Translations under genes and position numbers: made by a program
From: Kalaharituber pfeilii
Taxonomy: Eukaryota > Ascomycota > Pezizomycetes > Pezizales > Pezizaceae
Direction of reading: 5' to 3'
Assembly: GCA_015179045.1 (NCBI GenBank)
Contig: WHUZ01000072.1
Location: 62,001 to 126,000 of the forward strand
DNA: 64,000 bases
The notes under the pieces: model-generated
What the model was told of the DNA's origin: nothing
Seen by the model: only the letters and a program-made list of their open reading frames with translations
The model's database searches: none
Part shown: positions 25,801 to 38,716 of the stretch, piece after piece
Position numbering within the stretch: the first letter of the stretch is position 1
How the letters are laid out: every line of letters begins with the position of its first letter

Positions 25801-27687
25801 CCCGTCACGACCGCATCAAACCCGTCAAACGTCAGCAGAAATCAATCAAAACCTTAAGCCTGCTGATCTCGGGGAATTGAGTTTGACGTAGCGAGAACGA
25901 TGCTTCGGTGCTTCGAGAACGCTTCCACTACCGTTTTCGCAGTTCTCGCAAGATTTTGAGCTATCTACCCATCCGATGATATGCGTCTTACAACCGCCGT
26001 TTCCAATACAGGGCGCAAATAGTCTCTGACTCCGACGTCGAAGCATCTAAAATTTATATTATTTGCAGGAGCAAGTTCCAAGTGGGACCGCAATGCAGGT
26101 ACTTCGAGCTACATGGGACGCAGCATGACGAGAGCATACCAGAAATGATCCGTCGGATCTGGAGTTGCAGTACGCTCCAAACAGCAAAGGCTACTACTGT
26201 ACCCCCATGCACCTATGGGCTGTCATTCAGGAACGCGAACAGGGGCCAAAAAAAAAAAAAAAGGAAATCCAATTGGTGAATGCTACCCCAGCACAGCGTT
26301 TATCGAATGCTTGGCACTCTTGAAAACTCCAGGGACGATATTACGTCTACGTACAGATCGATGTTTGCTTTGGCTATTTCAAAAATTTACACCAGTGGAT
26401 GCACATATCCCAAGCTCATGGAGGAAATTCAGTGTTGCCATGTCCTGTTTCTGCCTTCAACGAACTTGAGATTCCTATAATGCATCTCACGCTAAAGAAG
26501 CACTCAGGATGGTGTACGTTGAACCAAAGGTGTGGGAAGAAACTTGTGCGGGGAATTGTTACTTACCAACTTTGAAGAGCTCCGCACAGCATTGTCCGTG
26601 CGCCCTTATCAGTTGCAAAAGGGGCTTTTCCCAGGTTTTCACCACATACTTACCCGACGCCCACAAAAGCAGATGCTGTCTCAAATGTAGCTTGTGCAAT
26701 GTCATCGGAGTTTGTTTTACCCGCCTGGGAATCAGCGTCATTGAACGTTGGCGACTGCCCTTCTTCAGCAGTTGCGAAGGCCATGGGGCAAAACGAGTGG
26801 TGCACGATTCTCGAAGCTGCGTGCATGGGATGAGCGTCTACCACCTCATCGGATTTTTTCTCCAACCTCACCGTGAGCAAGTGGGGGTCGATTCCCAGAC
26901 CAGGGGTGCTATAGAGGACTCAAGTACAGTATCATCCTAGTCTAGCTGCATAACCGCTCTGAAATAGATATGATGGGACTTTTGGAGGCTTTCACCCGTC
27001 TGAATCCCGGCAAGGTATGATATATCATTTTTTCCAAAGGATTTTTGCATATCATACTTACATTGAAAACTGATAGGCCATCCTGATGAGTTCTTTGTTT
27101 AATACTATTGTGTATTTATCACCTTGTTGGCTGCTTTTAGAAACAGCCATCCTTGCTGCTTGCAGTTTATTACATTGCGGTTGAAGCACCACTCAGAATC
27201 TGAAGTGAATCTGAAGACTAGTGTTCGAGTCGGTGCCGCCGTTCGGTCACCATTTCTTACCCTTCTCACCCACAAGGTGAGCTTTAACTCTTAACAAGGC
27301 TTACTGTATCCTTGGGGTTGTGAAACATGCATACGAGGGACCTCCCACCCCCCTCCACCACTTTTAGTAGCCTTCAAAAAAAATCACCAGACAATCAATA
27401 AAATAGCAAAAAATTACAGAAAAATTATAGACCGCATGAATGGACATCAGAGAACCGAAATCGTTTTTTTTGGAATATAAAAAGGGCATTTTTGGTTGAG
27501 TTGTGTTTTCGCAAGGGGTGGGTCCTCTCGATTGCATGTCTCTTGGCCCCAAGGGATACTGACTACGTGAGTTAGCCTAACTATAGCGATATCGAAGCAA
27601 ACGAACCGGCCGCTGGTAGTACTGAGCCAGATCTGCCCACTGAAAATTATATTGCGGGCTGGGTAATCAAACTCAAGAAGGCAAAAA

Positions 27688-27998
27688 CAGCAATGACACA
27701 TTCACTTGAGAATTTGCAAGGACCCTGAGGTGCACAAGTTCAACACTGAATCTCTGCGTGGAAAGGTCGATGCCGGGTTTACGAATGTGAAGGAGCAACT
27801 TAAGAGGGTTGATCATAATGTTAGCGATCGGTTCAAGAGAACTGACAGATGGATGATGATACTCAGTTGCGCAGTAAGTTCCTAAAACAAAAGGCTATTT
27901 CTGGCGTGACTGATAAGTATGCCAGTTCATTCTCAAGGGTGGCCTTGACAGTGCAAATGCTGCAGGTGCGTTCAAGGAGAAGCCTAAGGAGGTTTAAG
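27688..27998 (+). pseudogene. Relic of a coiled-coil protein gene (tentative)
   Basis: One frame reads KDPEVHKFNTESLRGK, then VDAGFTNVKEQLKRVDHN and VSDRFKRTDRWMMIL over about 27700-27875, a heptad-like charged pattern. A GTAAGT donor follows, and a later segment (FILKGGLD, then FKEKPKEV and a stop at about 27998) could be a C-terminal exon. No intact start or long frame surrounds it. The pieces look like remains of a gene for a small coiled-coil protein, but I cannot name the family. Confidence 0.3.
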
Positions 27999-28917
27999 AT
28001 CCGACTCGGAGGGTTTTAGTGGACTTCGGGGCAAATGTCGTTTGTTCTTCCTGATGTAATTTTCGAGAGAGTGAAGCAGAATGGGCTTCTTTTTTCATGT
28101 TCGATGCTGTCTGATTGCATACATAAGCTTTTATCCCCTCTGCACGGCATAGAGAACGGTTGGCTACGGGTCTTAATCGCCTGGTATAGAGGTTGATAGG
28201 GCGTTTGTATTTGCATCAACTATTACTTACGTCGACCCGTGTAAAATGGGATTGACAATTAGCTAAATGAGGTTAGAAGATTGTTTTTTCGGAGATGATG
28301 CTTTTGAGTCAAAGTTCGCGATGTTTTTTTTCTCATACAAAACCAACCGGGGGGTGGGGGGGGGATGTGAGCCGTATTGAGTTGATATGTTAAAAATCCC
28401 GCTGCAGTTGAACAGTCTGCGGTGTATATCATGGTACCAGGTTATTGGCTGGCCTTATAATTACTGCAGCGACTACCCAGTCGAGGTCGGCAGTATTTGC
28501 ATTGCATGTGTAATAATGCCGCTCGGTACAAGGAAGTGCTCGCGTGTAGCTGCAAATTTGCTGGATTTGAAACTTTGTTTCAAAACGCGTTTCATGAAAG
28601 CGATGACATAAGTTGCTTAGGTGAACTATTCCGGAGAGAGTCGAGCTCCTCCAAAGCCCTGGTTGCTGCCCGAGACAAGACCCCCCTGAGCATAATCCTC
28701 GCCAAGCGAACTACCCCCCCACCCCAGAAGCATCCCAAGGTCTCCACAGAAAATGCGAATCCACGTGTCCCTCTCGCAGCTATCCCCCCGAAAACCCAAC
28801 ATCTCCTGCCCTATATCGCTCCAATTGCATCTCATTCAGCACATCTAATCTAGATATCCTCATAAGCACAGACGAAGAGGCTTTGTATCATTTCAGCGCA
28901 TAAAACTATCGAAAGTC

Positions 28918-30417
28918 ATGACTTCGAAAGCTCTCATTTTGGTATGTGCAACGCTGTCCAGACTTCCGTCCCTTACAGCCCCCTAAATTCTGACAATGCT
29001 GATTTGTGACAATTATTCCTCAGGTTGGAGGCCCTTCAAGGGGAACTCGTTTTAGGCCTCTATCTTTAGATTTGCCAAAGGTGTGGACGTCCCTGTTATC
29101 TTTACAACCCCGCGTTTTTGAAGCTTTGACCACTTCACGCCCCAAACGCCACTAATTCGACAGTGCACTGACAATGTGTAGCCTCTTTTCGATGTTGCTG
29201 GTCATCCAATTATATGGCACTGCTTGAAAGCACTTACCAAGCTTCCTTCAATTAAAGAAGTCCTCTTAATAGGCTACTACGAAGAGCATGTCTTCACCTC
29301 CTTTATCCAGGAATGGCGAAACGAATTCGGCCAATTCTCATCCATTAAATACCTCCGGGAATACCAAGCCCTTGGAACTGCTGGAGGACTCTACCATTTC
29401 CGTGATGCTGTCCTCAGGGGCAATCCCGCTCATTTCTTTGTCCTCAACGCAGATGTGTGCTGCTCATTCCCCCTACAGGAGATGCTCAGCCTCATGGAAG
29501 AGAAGAACGCGGAGGCAGTTATCCTTGGAACCAAGGTTCCAGCAGATGCTGCATCGAACTTTGGATGTATTGTCGTCAACCCAGAGACTCAACAAGTCCG
29601 TCATTACGTCGAGAAACCAGAATCCCACATCTCCAGCCTGATAAACTGTGGTGTCTACCTCTTCTCCTCCTCCATCTTCAAGTCCATCCGCGCAGCCATG
29701 ACAACTAAGGCGGAGCGTCTTGCCTCAGACCCATACTTTGAGAACGAGGGCGACTCCTCCGAGGTCCTCCGCCTCGAGCAAGACATCCTTGGGCCCCTCT
29801 CCGACATCGGCAACTTTTACGTTTACGAGACAAAGGGCTTCTGGCGCCAAATCAAGACAGCTGGCTCTGCCGTCCCCGCCAACGCCCTCTACCTCCAACA
29901 GGCCTGGCAAAACAACCAAAATACCCCCGGCCTCGCTCAAGCTAGTGCCAGCATCGTTCCTCCAGTTTTCATTCATCCAACAGCCCACGTCGATCCCACC
30001 GCTAAGCTCGGCCCGAACGTGTCCATCGGCCCTCGTGCAGTCATCGGCGCTGGTGCAAGAGTGAAAGATGCGATCGTGCTTGAGGATGCTGAGATTAAGC
30101 ACGATGCATGTGTTCTGTGGTCCATTATTGGCTGGAACAGCAAAGTTGGTGCTTGGGCGCGTGTAGAGGGTTCCCCGACTGCACCTAATACACACAACAC
30201 AACAGTTGTGAAGAACGGGGTTAGGGTGCAAAGTGTGAGTATTTTGGCAAAGGATTGTGTCGTCCACGATGAGGTTAGGGTACAGAACTGCGTATGCTTG
30301 CCGTTCAAAGAATTGAAGAGAGTGAGTACTCAATATTCTTTTGCTGATAAATTATATGACTTTGCTTACCATGCTTTATTTCCCCTATAGGACGTCGCCA
30401 ATGAAGTCATCATGTAA
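28918..30417 (+). CDS. GMPPA: Mannose-1-phosphate guanylyltransferase, alpha-subunit (GMPPA) type
   Basis: Four exons, join(28918..28941, 29024..29080, 29182..30321, 30391..30417), give 415 residues. The first and last coding exons are only 24 and 27 nt. The N-terminal nucleotidyltransferase signature is VGGPSRGTRFRPLS followed by LPKPLFDVAGHPIIW. The two extra residues in the glycine loop are typical of the GMPPA type, as against the GG-x-GTRLRPLT of the catalytic beta subunit. Then come the acceptor loop LGTAGGLYHF, FFVLNADVCC and the VEKPE motif. The C-terminal third is a hexapeptide left-handed beta helix (FIHPTAHVDPTAKLGPNV), ending DVANEVIM. GMPPA proteins partner or regulate the catalytic GMPPB and so affect GDP-mannose supply for cell-wall glycans, GPI anchors and glycosylation in the cytosol. 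Whether this copy is catalytic cannot be decided from the sequence. Confidence 0.93.
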
Positions 30418-31300
30418 AAAGCTTCCACCGTTAAATCAAGGAAATCAACTTGCTGTCGTTAAATTTAGGGAAAGACAGAATCCAGTTCTCTACTATCTTA
30501 TGAATCTTATATCTTGAAGTATCAAACTTAATATTAGTTATTATAACTTGGGTAAACTGTGATTTTTGTAGACGGATAATGAGGATCGGAATAGATACAT
30601 CCGTTGCCAGCGGTTGCAGCTGAGCAAGGAAGTAGACAGGTCAGGAAAATTTTTTCTGGGGATTTTTTGCTGAGATACTTCTAGGAAAGGGTGGATCAAT
30701 TTCTTTTCAATTGTGTCTGTTTTCCTCCTGGTGTCTGAGTGAAATCATGTAGAAGAATCCAATAGGGAAAGATAGTATACCAAAAAAGAGAATCCTCGCC
30801 TGTCTGCAACTCGGGGGTATACCGCTATCAACGAAGCCGTTACCCTCAAATTGAGTGCCAATATCGCAGACCTCACCAACATTACTTGCAGCGCACACAC
30901 TTCGTGCTACATTTACAGATCACACAAATAGAACACATTTGTGAACCGTTGCACACATTTCATTCCATTAACCGATGCAAAAAAACCGGTTACAATTTTT
31001 CTTTTTCTTTTTTTATCGCTCAATCATACTCACCGTACCCCCCCACCCGGGTCTTTCTTGGAGCCTACAACTATACAAATGGAACCAATCAATTTCCCAG
31101 CAAAGTGTATAACAAAGGTAACAAACAGTCCACCAAACACGCAATGATAACTTAATAACCAGCATCCAGGAAAATCTTTTCAAGCCAAAATGAAAAGAAA
31201 TAAAAGGAAACAAGATAACGTCCAATCCTCTATTCTTTCATATCAACGCCCGGGTGACTATCGCGCTCTCTAACTGCGGTCTAAGCAAGTATGACTCGAT
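30418..31300. other. 3' intergenic of convergent genes
   Basis: Holds the 3' ends of the convergent guanylyltransferase and lysyl-tRNA synthetase genes. AT-rich, no coding signal. Confidence 0.5.
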
Positions 31301-33357
31301 CTAGTCCTTCGACTGCAGCTCCCCCGTCGATTCAGTCGGCATCGGCTGGATGTCAACCACCTCCGCCGCGAACTTGGGCTTCTCCTCGTTCTTCTCCTCC
31401 TTCATGAATGCTATATCAGAAAAATGTTAGCCCCCTCTTCTCTCTCTCTTCTCCTCTCCTCAAACGCCTACGGATCTGGGGACCACTTACGGAATGCCAA
31501 CACCTCCTTGATACTATAATGATCCGTCAAAAACATCACAACCCTATCAATCCCCATTCCCCAACCTGCAGTGGGTGGGAGACCATATTCCAAACTCATG
31601 CAGAAATTCTCATCAATCAGCTGCGCCTCGTCGTCGCCCTGTGCCTTTTGCCGCGCCTGCTCTTCGAACCTCATCCGCTGGTCAAACGGATCGTTCAACT
31701 CCGTGTAGGCGTTGCATATCTCCTTCTTACACACAAAAGTCTCAAATCGCTCGCATAGCCCGGGGAGGCTCCGATGGGCTTTGGCGAGGGGAGACATCAT
31801 TTGAGGGTGGTTGAGGATGAAGGTGGGGTTGACACAGGTTTCTTCGATAAATTCACCGACTAGCTTGTCTAGCATGCGGGCATTGGTCTGTGGGGGTGCA
31901 CACTCAATCTTGTGCTTGCGGAGGAGTTCGCGGAGGAACTTGCCGGTTTCCTCAGTGTGGAGTTCCTCGCTCGGAGGAAACTTCTCGCCCGTGGCTTTCT
32001 CCAGTTCGGGAATCATCTCGACGCGGCGCCAGGGCTTCTCCCAATTGACTTCGTAGACCTCGCCATGTTGTGTGTGGTAGGTGGTTTTGTAGGAACCGGT
32101 GATGGCCATGACCATGCCGGAGACAAGGTCTTCAGTTAGGTCCATTAGGTCGTAAACGTCTGCATAGGCTTGGTAGAATTCGCAGGTTGTGAATTCAGGG
32201 TTATGCGTGAGATCGATACCTTCATTACGGAACTGTCGTCCAATTTCGTACACTCTTTCAAGGCCTCCGACGACGAGCATCTTGAGGTACAGTTCTGGTG
32301 CCACACGCATGAACAAATTCATATCCAACTCATTGTGGTGCGTGATGAAAGGCTTAGCAGTGGCACCTCCCGCAATCGCATTCATCATTGGCGTCTCCAC
32401 CTCAATGAAGTCCCTCTCGTCAAAGTACCTCCTAATATAACTCACAATCTTGCTCCTGGTAATAAACGTCTCGCGGCTTCGCTTATTCATAATTAGGTCC
32501 AGATACCTCTGTCTGAATCTCGTCTCGTAATTTGTCAACCCAAAATGCTCCGTCGGCAGCATATGCAGACATGGCGTCAGCAGCACCACCTCCGTCGCGA
32601 AAACCGACAGTTCGCCCTCGGCACGGTTCCTAGGTTGGGTTTTGCCAGGGAACCCAACGATGCCAATGATGTCTCCTCGCTGAAGGGTATCGTGCTGGGC
32701 AAAGTAATCCCCGGTGCATTCCTGCGCCTGCGCCATGATCTGGATCTTTGCGCCCTCGGCACGGAGATCGTAGAAGCGGAGTTTGGAGGATGAGGCACGG
32801 TATCCATGGACACGACCCGCGATGCAGACCTTGACGTCGCGGAGCATTTCCCCCGTGGCGAGAGAGCTGTACTTCTCGACGATTTCGGGAATCTTATGGG
32901 TCACTTGGAACTTGTGAGGGTATGGATTGGGTTCCTTGGTGGTGCGGAGTTTGTTTATGGCGCGAGAGCGAATCTCGAAGTATTGCTGTGCCAGGCGTCA
33001 ATTGCACTCTTATATTTACCCAGAAGACGGCCATTGGGGTAAACTTACGTTTGGAGTAAGTTCCTTCTCATTCAACTCATCTTCCTTATTCTTCTTCTCC
33101 GACTTCGGTGGTGCAGCAGAAGCCTTCTCGGCCTATACCCAATGCAATAATTAGCCCAATGCTGTTCCTGCGTTCAATAATAATAATAAAGGACTAAATC
33201 CAACCTTCTTCACGTCTGCCGCCCTCTTCTTCTCTCTCTTCTTCAGCTCCGACTTTGATACCATCTCGCCAGTCTTCTCGTCCAGAACCAGCTTGACGTT
33301 GTCCACTGGTCCCGCAGCATCGGGAACCACAACCGTGCTTTGCGCTTGATCCGACAT
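31301..33357 (-). CDS. KRS1: Lysyl-tRNA synthetase, cytosolic class II
   Basis: Four exons, complement(31301..31410, 31491..32985, 33049..33132, 33205..33357), give 613 residues. The enzyme charges tRNA-Lys with lysine. A lysine-rich N-terminal helix ([18 protein letters not shown]) matches the eukaryotic tRNA-binding extension. The OB-fold anticodon-binding domain follows ([13 protein letters not shown]). Class II motif 2 is visible ([17 protein letters not shown]), as is motif 3 ([15 protein letters not shown]). The last 110-nt exon supplies the end, after LAFPFMKEE. There is no mitochondrial targeting sequence from this start. The first donor is a weak GTTGGA, but the join is fixed by frame and by the flanking sequence. 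Confidence 0.95.
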
Positions 33358-34196
33358 GTTAATTGCTGTTGTATTTTTTTCTTCCACTTTGCTCCCAAGG
33401 TTTGAGATGTAAAGCTGGGGGCAATTGCTAAAATTTGGGAAAGGGACTGCGGGAACAATAGTGGGGTATCGAGCAAAAGGTGGGGTCTGACTCAACCTAG
33501 GGTCGCCAAGATGGGAGAAAAGTCACGTGCATTCGCTCAAGGTCCTCAAAACACCCTTTCTCAGCTAGTATCGATAATGGTTCACAGATTAAGGACTAGG
33601 GTTGATTTGAAGATGCAGTGATTCTTCTTTAACTGGAAACGGGCATATGCCCATATGTCAAAAACTCCAGACCCTTAGATGTACTTGTATAACAGCATAT
33701 GGCGGCATGCTTTTGTGGCACTAGCACGGTTAAAAAGCCTGCCCGCAGCAATAACCTGGTGCAGGTCATCTGCCTCCGGATTACTGCCTTCGCACCTGCT
33801 TAGACTTATTTAGTGCAAATACTTACTTAGATCTCGTGCCCCGCTGCTTGCCCCCCCTGCCTATCAGTCTTGGTGAATGATAATCAACAGCACCTCCAAT
33901 GTTGTGCAGCTCTCTGCACCTACTATAGGACACGAGGCCACACATCACAAAGGAACTAAAATGTTGGAGATCTGAAACCTGGTGCGCACGTGATTCCAGT
34001 GTACTCGTGACTATTAATACTTCAGCCACTTTTGTGCACCATGTACGTTTCACTGGTGTCTCTCGCATTGTAATAACCGATTTGCCGGATGAATATTGTT
34101 CTGCAACCTCAATTTGACCGAGAATTCCTTGCTTCGAGCTCCGTATACCCATATAGTTGACAGAAATCTTGGTACGAGATCTACAGTTGACCACCA
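33358..34196. other. Divergent promoter region
   Basis: An 839-nt region between the divergent lysyl-tRNA synthetase and oxygenase genes, expected to hold both promoters. A perfect 12-bp palindrome, gggcatatgccc, lies near 33641. No coding signal. Confidence 0.5.
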
Positions 34197-35530
34197 ATGT
34201 CCAGCACAGTCGAGAGTAAGAACAGCCTCCCCATCATCGACCTCACCCCATTTCTGCCTGCTTCCACCGGTAGCTATAAAACCCCCGAAGACCACCTTGC
34301 CGCGAAGCTTTCGACAGCTGCCGCCCTTAATAAAGCTTGTACAGATGTCGGCTTCTTCTATCTGAAAGGCCATGGGATCTCTGAGACCCTCCGTCAAGCT
34401 GTACTGGAGGAGAGTAGGAACTGGTTCCTGACTGCAACCGAGGAAGATAAGGAAGAGATTCGCAGGCGGGATTGTGGGATGGGGCCTGGCGGGACAGGTG
34501 ACGGTGCCAGAGGGTATCAGCAAATTGGCGAGAATTTTACCGGTGGTATGCAGGTACGTCTCCAGTCCTCTCCGATTTAGCATCTTAACCTCATTCTGCT
34601 AACTTTTGGACACAACTTATTCCACGATGTAGGACTGGCAAGAAGTAATGCTCCAATATTTCCCAATCTACCACCCATAATTCATTGTACTAACCTCGTA
34701 GGCAATTGATCACTATCGAGCCGTTCCGGAATCTTCTCCTCCATACCGCCATCTTCACGGTCCCAATCTATGGCCTTCCAAGATTAAATTTCCCACATTC
34801 CGCAGCAATTTTGAAGCATATACGGAGCAAGTTCTGGCCCTTGGTGACTCCATGATGCGAGCCATGTCACTGGCTCTTCATCCCTTCCCGCCTCGAGAAG
34901 ACCTTTTCGTTCCCTACCTTCAGGCCCCATTCTGGGTGATGCGAATCATTGGTTACCCACCCCTTGCAAATTCAGAGCATGTGGGGGTCAGCTGCGGGGA
35001 ACACAGTGACTACGGTTGCACAACCTTTCTGCTCGCAGACGATACTAAGGGTGCGTTGCAAGTGCGAGCTAAGGATGGCAGCTGGCTAGGCGCGGACCCA
35101 ATAGAAGGAGCGTATGTGGTAAATATAGGGGATATGGTGGAGGCATGGACAAATGGGCTCTGGAAAAGCACTCGCCACAGGGTCGTACACAAAGGCAATG
35201 GGTATAGGGTATCTGTGCCATTTTTCTTTGAGCCTGATTGGAATGCACGGTAGGTTACGGCTGTCCACCTGTGGATAAGAAAGCTTCCATGAAAGTTTGA
35301 ATAATAAACTTGTGAGTAGCTAACTGCAACAAATCCATAGTATCAAACCGTTTGATGTATGCTTGGAGAAAACTGGCGGGACAAGCAAATATCAGGAGGT
35401 CATGTATGGTGACCATCTGCAAAGAAAGGTGCTGAGAAACTTCAACACTGCACCTTCTGGGACACAAGAAGAGAAAAGAGCAGAAAAAGTAACAAATGGG
35501 GAGAATGCCAAAACCCTTGTGACTGTATAG
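34197..35530 (+). CDS. 2-oxoglutarate/Fe(II)-dependent dioxygenase, isopenicillin-N-synthase-like
   Basis: Four exons, join(34197..34553, 34633..34644, 34702..35249, 35341..35530), give 368 residues. The N-terminal DIOX_N domain opens with LPIIDLTPFLP and has DVGFFYLKGHGI. The catalytic jelly roll carries the Fe-binding HxD in CGEHSDYGCTTFL, the distal His in KSTRHRVVH, and the 2-oxoglutarate-binding RxS in YRVSVPFFFEP. The family hydroxylates or desaturates small molecules or closes rings; the substrate is unknown. Exon 2 is a 12-nt microexon encoding Asp-Trp-Gln-Glu, which completes the conserved region before AIDHYR. Without the last exon the protein would stop at WNAR; with it the C-terminal tail follows (IKPFDVCLEK onward). 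I see no cluster genes beside it. Confidence 0.93.
34633..34644 (+). other. 12-nt coding microexon
   Basis: Flanked by AG and GT, with introns of 79 nt (34554-34632) and 57 nt (34645-34701). It encodes exactly four residues, DWQE, and keeps the frame. Related oxygenases have a similar D-W-x-E before an (A/L)-x-x-(Y/F) helix, so it is not noise. Automated gene callers would often miss it. Confidence 0.82.
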
Positions 35531-38500
35531 TCTCATGTAAGTATCCGAATCTGTAGTTTTGAAGAGAGCAACGCCAGACGGCTTATTAAGCATAGTATGG
35601 ACTGGTTTACGAAAGGATACATGTTTTTCACTCCATCATGAGGAGTGATGGATGATAGTTTCAAACATTATTTAGTATAGTAGCTTTTGCTCATAAGCTT
35701 TGAGTACTATCTGCTGTTCCTTGACAAAATATCCCTTCTTCATCGCTATATTATTGTCGTTCGTCTAGTTAACGCTATCGTTGCACTGGCGGGGACGGCC
35801 TAGAATAGGAAGTCTGATTCAGAAAAAGCCAATGTAAGCGGCATGCAACCGTTCACAGGTTATATCAAGTTAACAGCAGTGAAACGACATACTCTATCAA
35901 GTCTCTGAAAATTATATAGTTGGGATTGAAATTATGGACCTCAATAATAAGCACAAGCACACCACACCTTCTCTGGTATCATTTGAAGAATGCTAGTAAA
36001 GACCTTTGGTGTTTCGAGTTGTCTTAAAAGTCATGAGGATACTTTAAACCCCCATCTTTGTTGAGGCTCAACCTGCAACCTCCAGATGGATGCCTCAATA
36101 CTCAACTTGCGCGGAATCTTTTTTTTTTCTTTTTTTCCCTCTGCAACATGCTTTATTGGGTTGATATCGATCTTCCTTGCGCATGCATGCATGCAAGCAG
36201 TTGCCCACACACCTCGAATTGTTGCCTGGAAACATGCACAACGCCTCAAACAAAAGATTGAAGCAACCCATTCACATATCCTAGTCCAATCAGTCTCGCA
36301 ATTATTGAAATGGCAGTTTTTTTTCAATTGATCAATTATCAGCTGATGGGAAAAGTGAGGTTGGGAGCTAATTGGATAGAGTATTTGTTAAGCATATATT
36401 TAATTTGCTTAGGAAATGTAGTTTCTAGTTTGAATCTAGAATTACTTTGCTGGCACTCTCCGGTTTTTACCCCGGTTCCCCGGTGTGTGAAGAGTGGATG
36501 GAGGTCTGCACAGCCATACCCCGATGCGGATGAGTGAGTAGTTGGGCGGGATCGGAACATATGCATCATGTAGGCTGAGACGAAACAAACGACATTGGCT
36601 ATAGCTGAGGGAGGTATGCTACTTAATGTTTCTCCCCCAGCCTGAGCCCCATGCATATTTATGTGGAAACGGAGGCTCGGAGCGGGAGAGAGACCGTGAA
36701 GTTGTGCCGGAGGATTAACGATTGGGTAAAGCTCGGACTGCAGATGGCCAATCTTATGCTTGTTGGGGTGTGGTTCGAAATTGTTAGCCAATTGCTAAAT
36801 GCCAAGAGTAGGCAACAGTTCCAGGGAATCTGTTATGATACGGAACTACGAATATTCTGACCGATTCCAAACGATACTAGTAGCTATCTGCAATGTTTAT
36901 CAGCGAGCGCCGTCGAGACGGGTATAGGGGAGGGTACATAGGCTTTGCATCGGGACTGGTTTATGCATAGATTTGAGGATGTCAGGTGAAATATTGCGAT
37001 ATGTTGACTTATGGAGAGATAGGGTTGGAAGTAGCCACGGGGCTAGTCTCATGTCTCGGGCAGAAGGCTACAATAGGAGGCTCGGGGCAGGTATTTAAAG
37101 TATGGTCACGGTTGCGCCCGGAGGACTGAAGAGGGTAAAGATGGTTAGATGACGGGGATACCGGAGGTGATAGCGGGAACGGGTTTGGGCAATGCGGCTG
37201 CTGCAGTGCGATGCAGCTGTGGCAGCAGGACACTGAGAACGCTTAAAAATGTGACAACTGTGATTTCTCTGGGCAGGTACAATTACCGCATTGTACATAG
37301 TACTGGTCGACCATTGCTGATCTGTAGCCGACGGTCGATTAAATAAGTCGAATCTCAAACGCTTCGCTACTCAATGAGGTGTAAACGACAGCTTTCATGT
37401 ATGCGGGCTTCAAGATATGAGTAATTTTCTAGAGGATGCCAAATAAGTGCCGGGGAGGCGTGAGTCTTCGCTGACTGCCGCTATGACTAACCTGCGGTCC
37501 GCTGTGGGGATGGTAATGTGCTTCACAGATACACAGCCAGCCACAGGGCTGCGGCGATGGCGAGGAAGTGAGTACTGTACCAGTCAGCCCGTGGGGGCAC
37601 TTATCGCAGCGCCAGGCTTCCCCGGCCATATCATAGTGGATGGATGATGCCATCCGTAATGGCGCCGGCTTGCCAGAGAGACACAGCTTCAACCATACCC
37701 ATTGCCGCTAGTCTCGGCTGCCTTTGCTGGGAGCAATCCGCGGGTGGTTTACCAGACTCATCCGCGGGATATCCAAGGCCGTACGCATTGCCGTAATCCC
37801 CCAATGCCCCCCACCATAGATCGCATCCCAGCATCATGATCCCTACCAGTGCATCGTTCGTTGGGCGTGACCGACAGGGCTTGGCGTTTCTCAGGCGGTG
37901 GCACATAGGCCTGCCTGTCGATGCTCTGCCAGTGTCATCAAGCTGTAGGGCACTGGAGAGCGTTCAATACTCATGCTCTCTCGCTGCTGCTGGCACTGCT
38001 GGCACTGCTGGCACTGCTATTATGCTCTGCATGTAATTCACGGATTAACGTACTTCAAGCCCCCCCCCCACCGCCCAGCATCAAAACCCGGTTTCCCCCA
38101 CATCTCCGTGCTGTGGGTGCAGACTTCACTGTCCCCCCTCCCCACCAAGGATCTACGCCTCTCACAATTTGCAACCCCATCCACTGCAGCCACTGGACGC
38201 CCAGCAAAGGCCCACTCCGCCGGCTTCGGTTTTGTGAAGCGACGAAAAAAACAAAGTACTCAGGAAAAACAAATCATAGCACATCCGAACAGTAACACGG
38301 CAGCTCTCGAATAAGTCATCGTTCCTTTAAGCAACCTCCCTACACACGCAGCCACCCACAGCCCAGTCTCTGTCGCTGCCCTAGTTTTACTACCTGAGCA
38401 AGAGACAACTCCCCCAACTTATTCATAAACCCTTGCATATCCCACTACCACAGCCGCCACCCCATTTCCTTTTCAACATTCCAACTCTCAACTACGGGGA

Positions 38501-38716
38501 ACCCCACAACGAAGCCATCTCGCATCTAAGCTTTTGAAGCTGCAAATTGCATAGCTATCAGTGGTACCAGCAGCCGAAAGCGAGCATCTTTGCTATTCCT
38601 ACATCCGTTCCCAAAAGTAGCAGTACTTTAAACAGGGATTCACGAGGGCTCTTCAATTTCTGAAATCCAACAGACAAGAAACTTAACCCAACAGCTCCCA
38701 ATCGCTTCCACCAACA
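35531..38716. other. Long intergenic
   Basis: About 3.2 kb without a recognisable gene. It holds a T-rich tract near 36119-36140, an alternating catgcatgcatgc near 36181-36196, and a 9-bp tandem repeat at 37988-38018 (listed). From about 38.05 kb the plus strand becomes C-rich and probably forms the promoter and 5' UTR of the small gene at 38717. Confidence 0.5.
37988..38018. repeat. 9-bp tandem repeat (tggcactgc), three copies
   Basis: Three perfect copies in a row, next to a CTG-rich start. Short and non-coding. Confidence 0.8.

Larger units (their letters stand above)
24151..28917. other. Long intergenic between divergent genes
   Basis: About 4.8 kb between gap1 (-) and the guanylyltransferase gene (+). 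It begins with the gap1 5' region, then a GC-rich island (listed separately), then AT-rich DNA with relic-like coding fragments (listed separately). Homopolymer runs include G near 24788-24801 and 28350-28363. Open frames over the GC island overlap on both strands and are compositional artefacts. Confidence 0.55.

Noticed and set aside
26509..26940. 143-codon open frame on the plus strand
   Set aside because: No recognisable motif, a competing frame on the other strand, no splice support; cysteine-rich content looks random.
29725..30333. 202-codon open frame opposite the guanylyltransferase gene
   Set aside because: Antisense shadow of a strongly supported enzyme gene.
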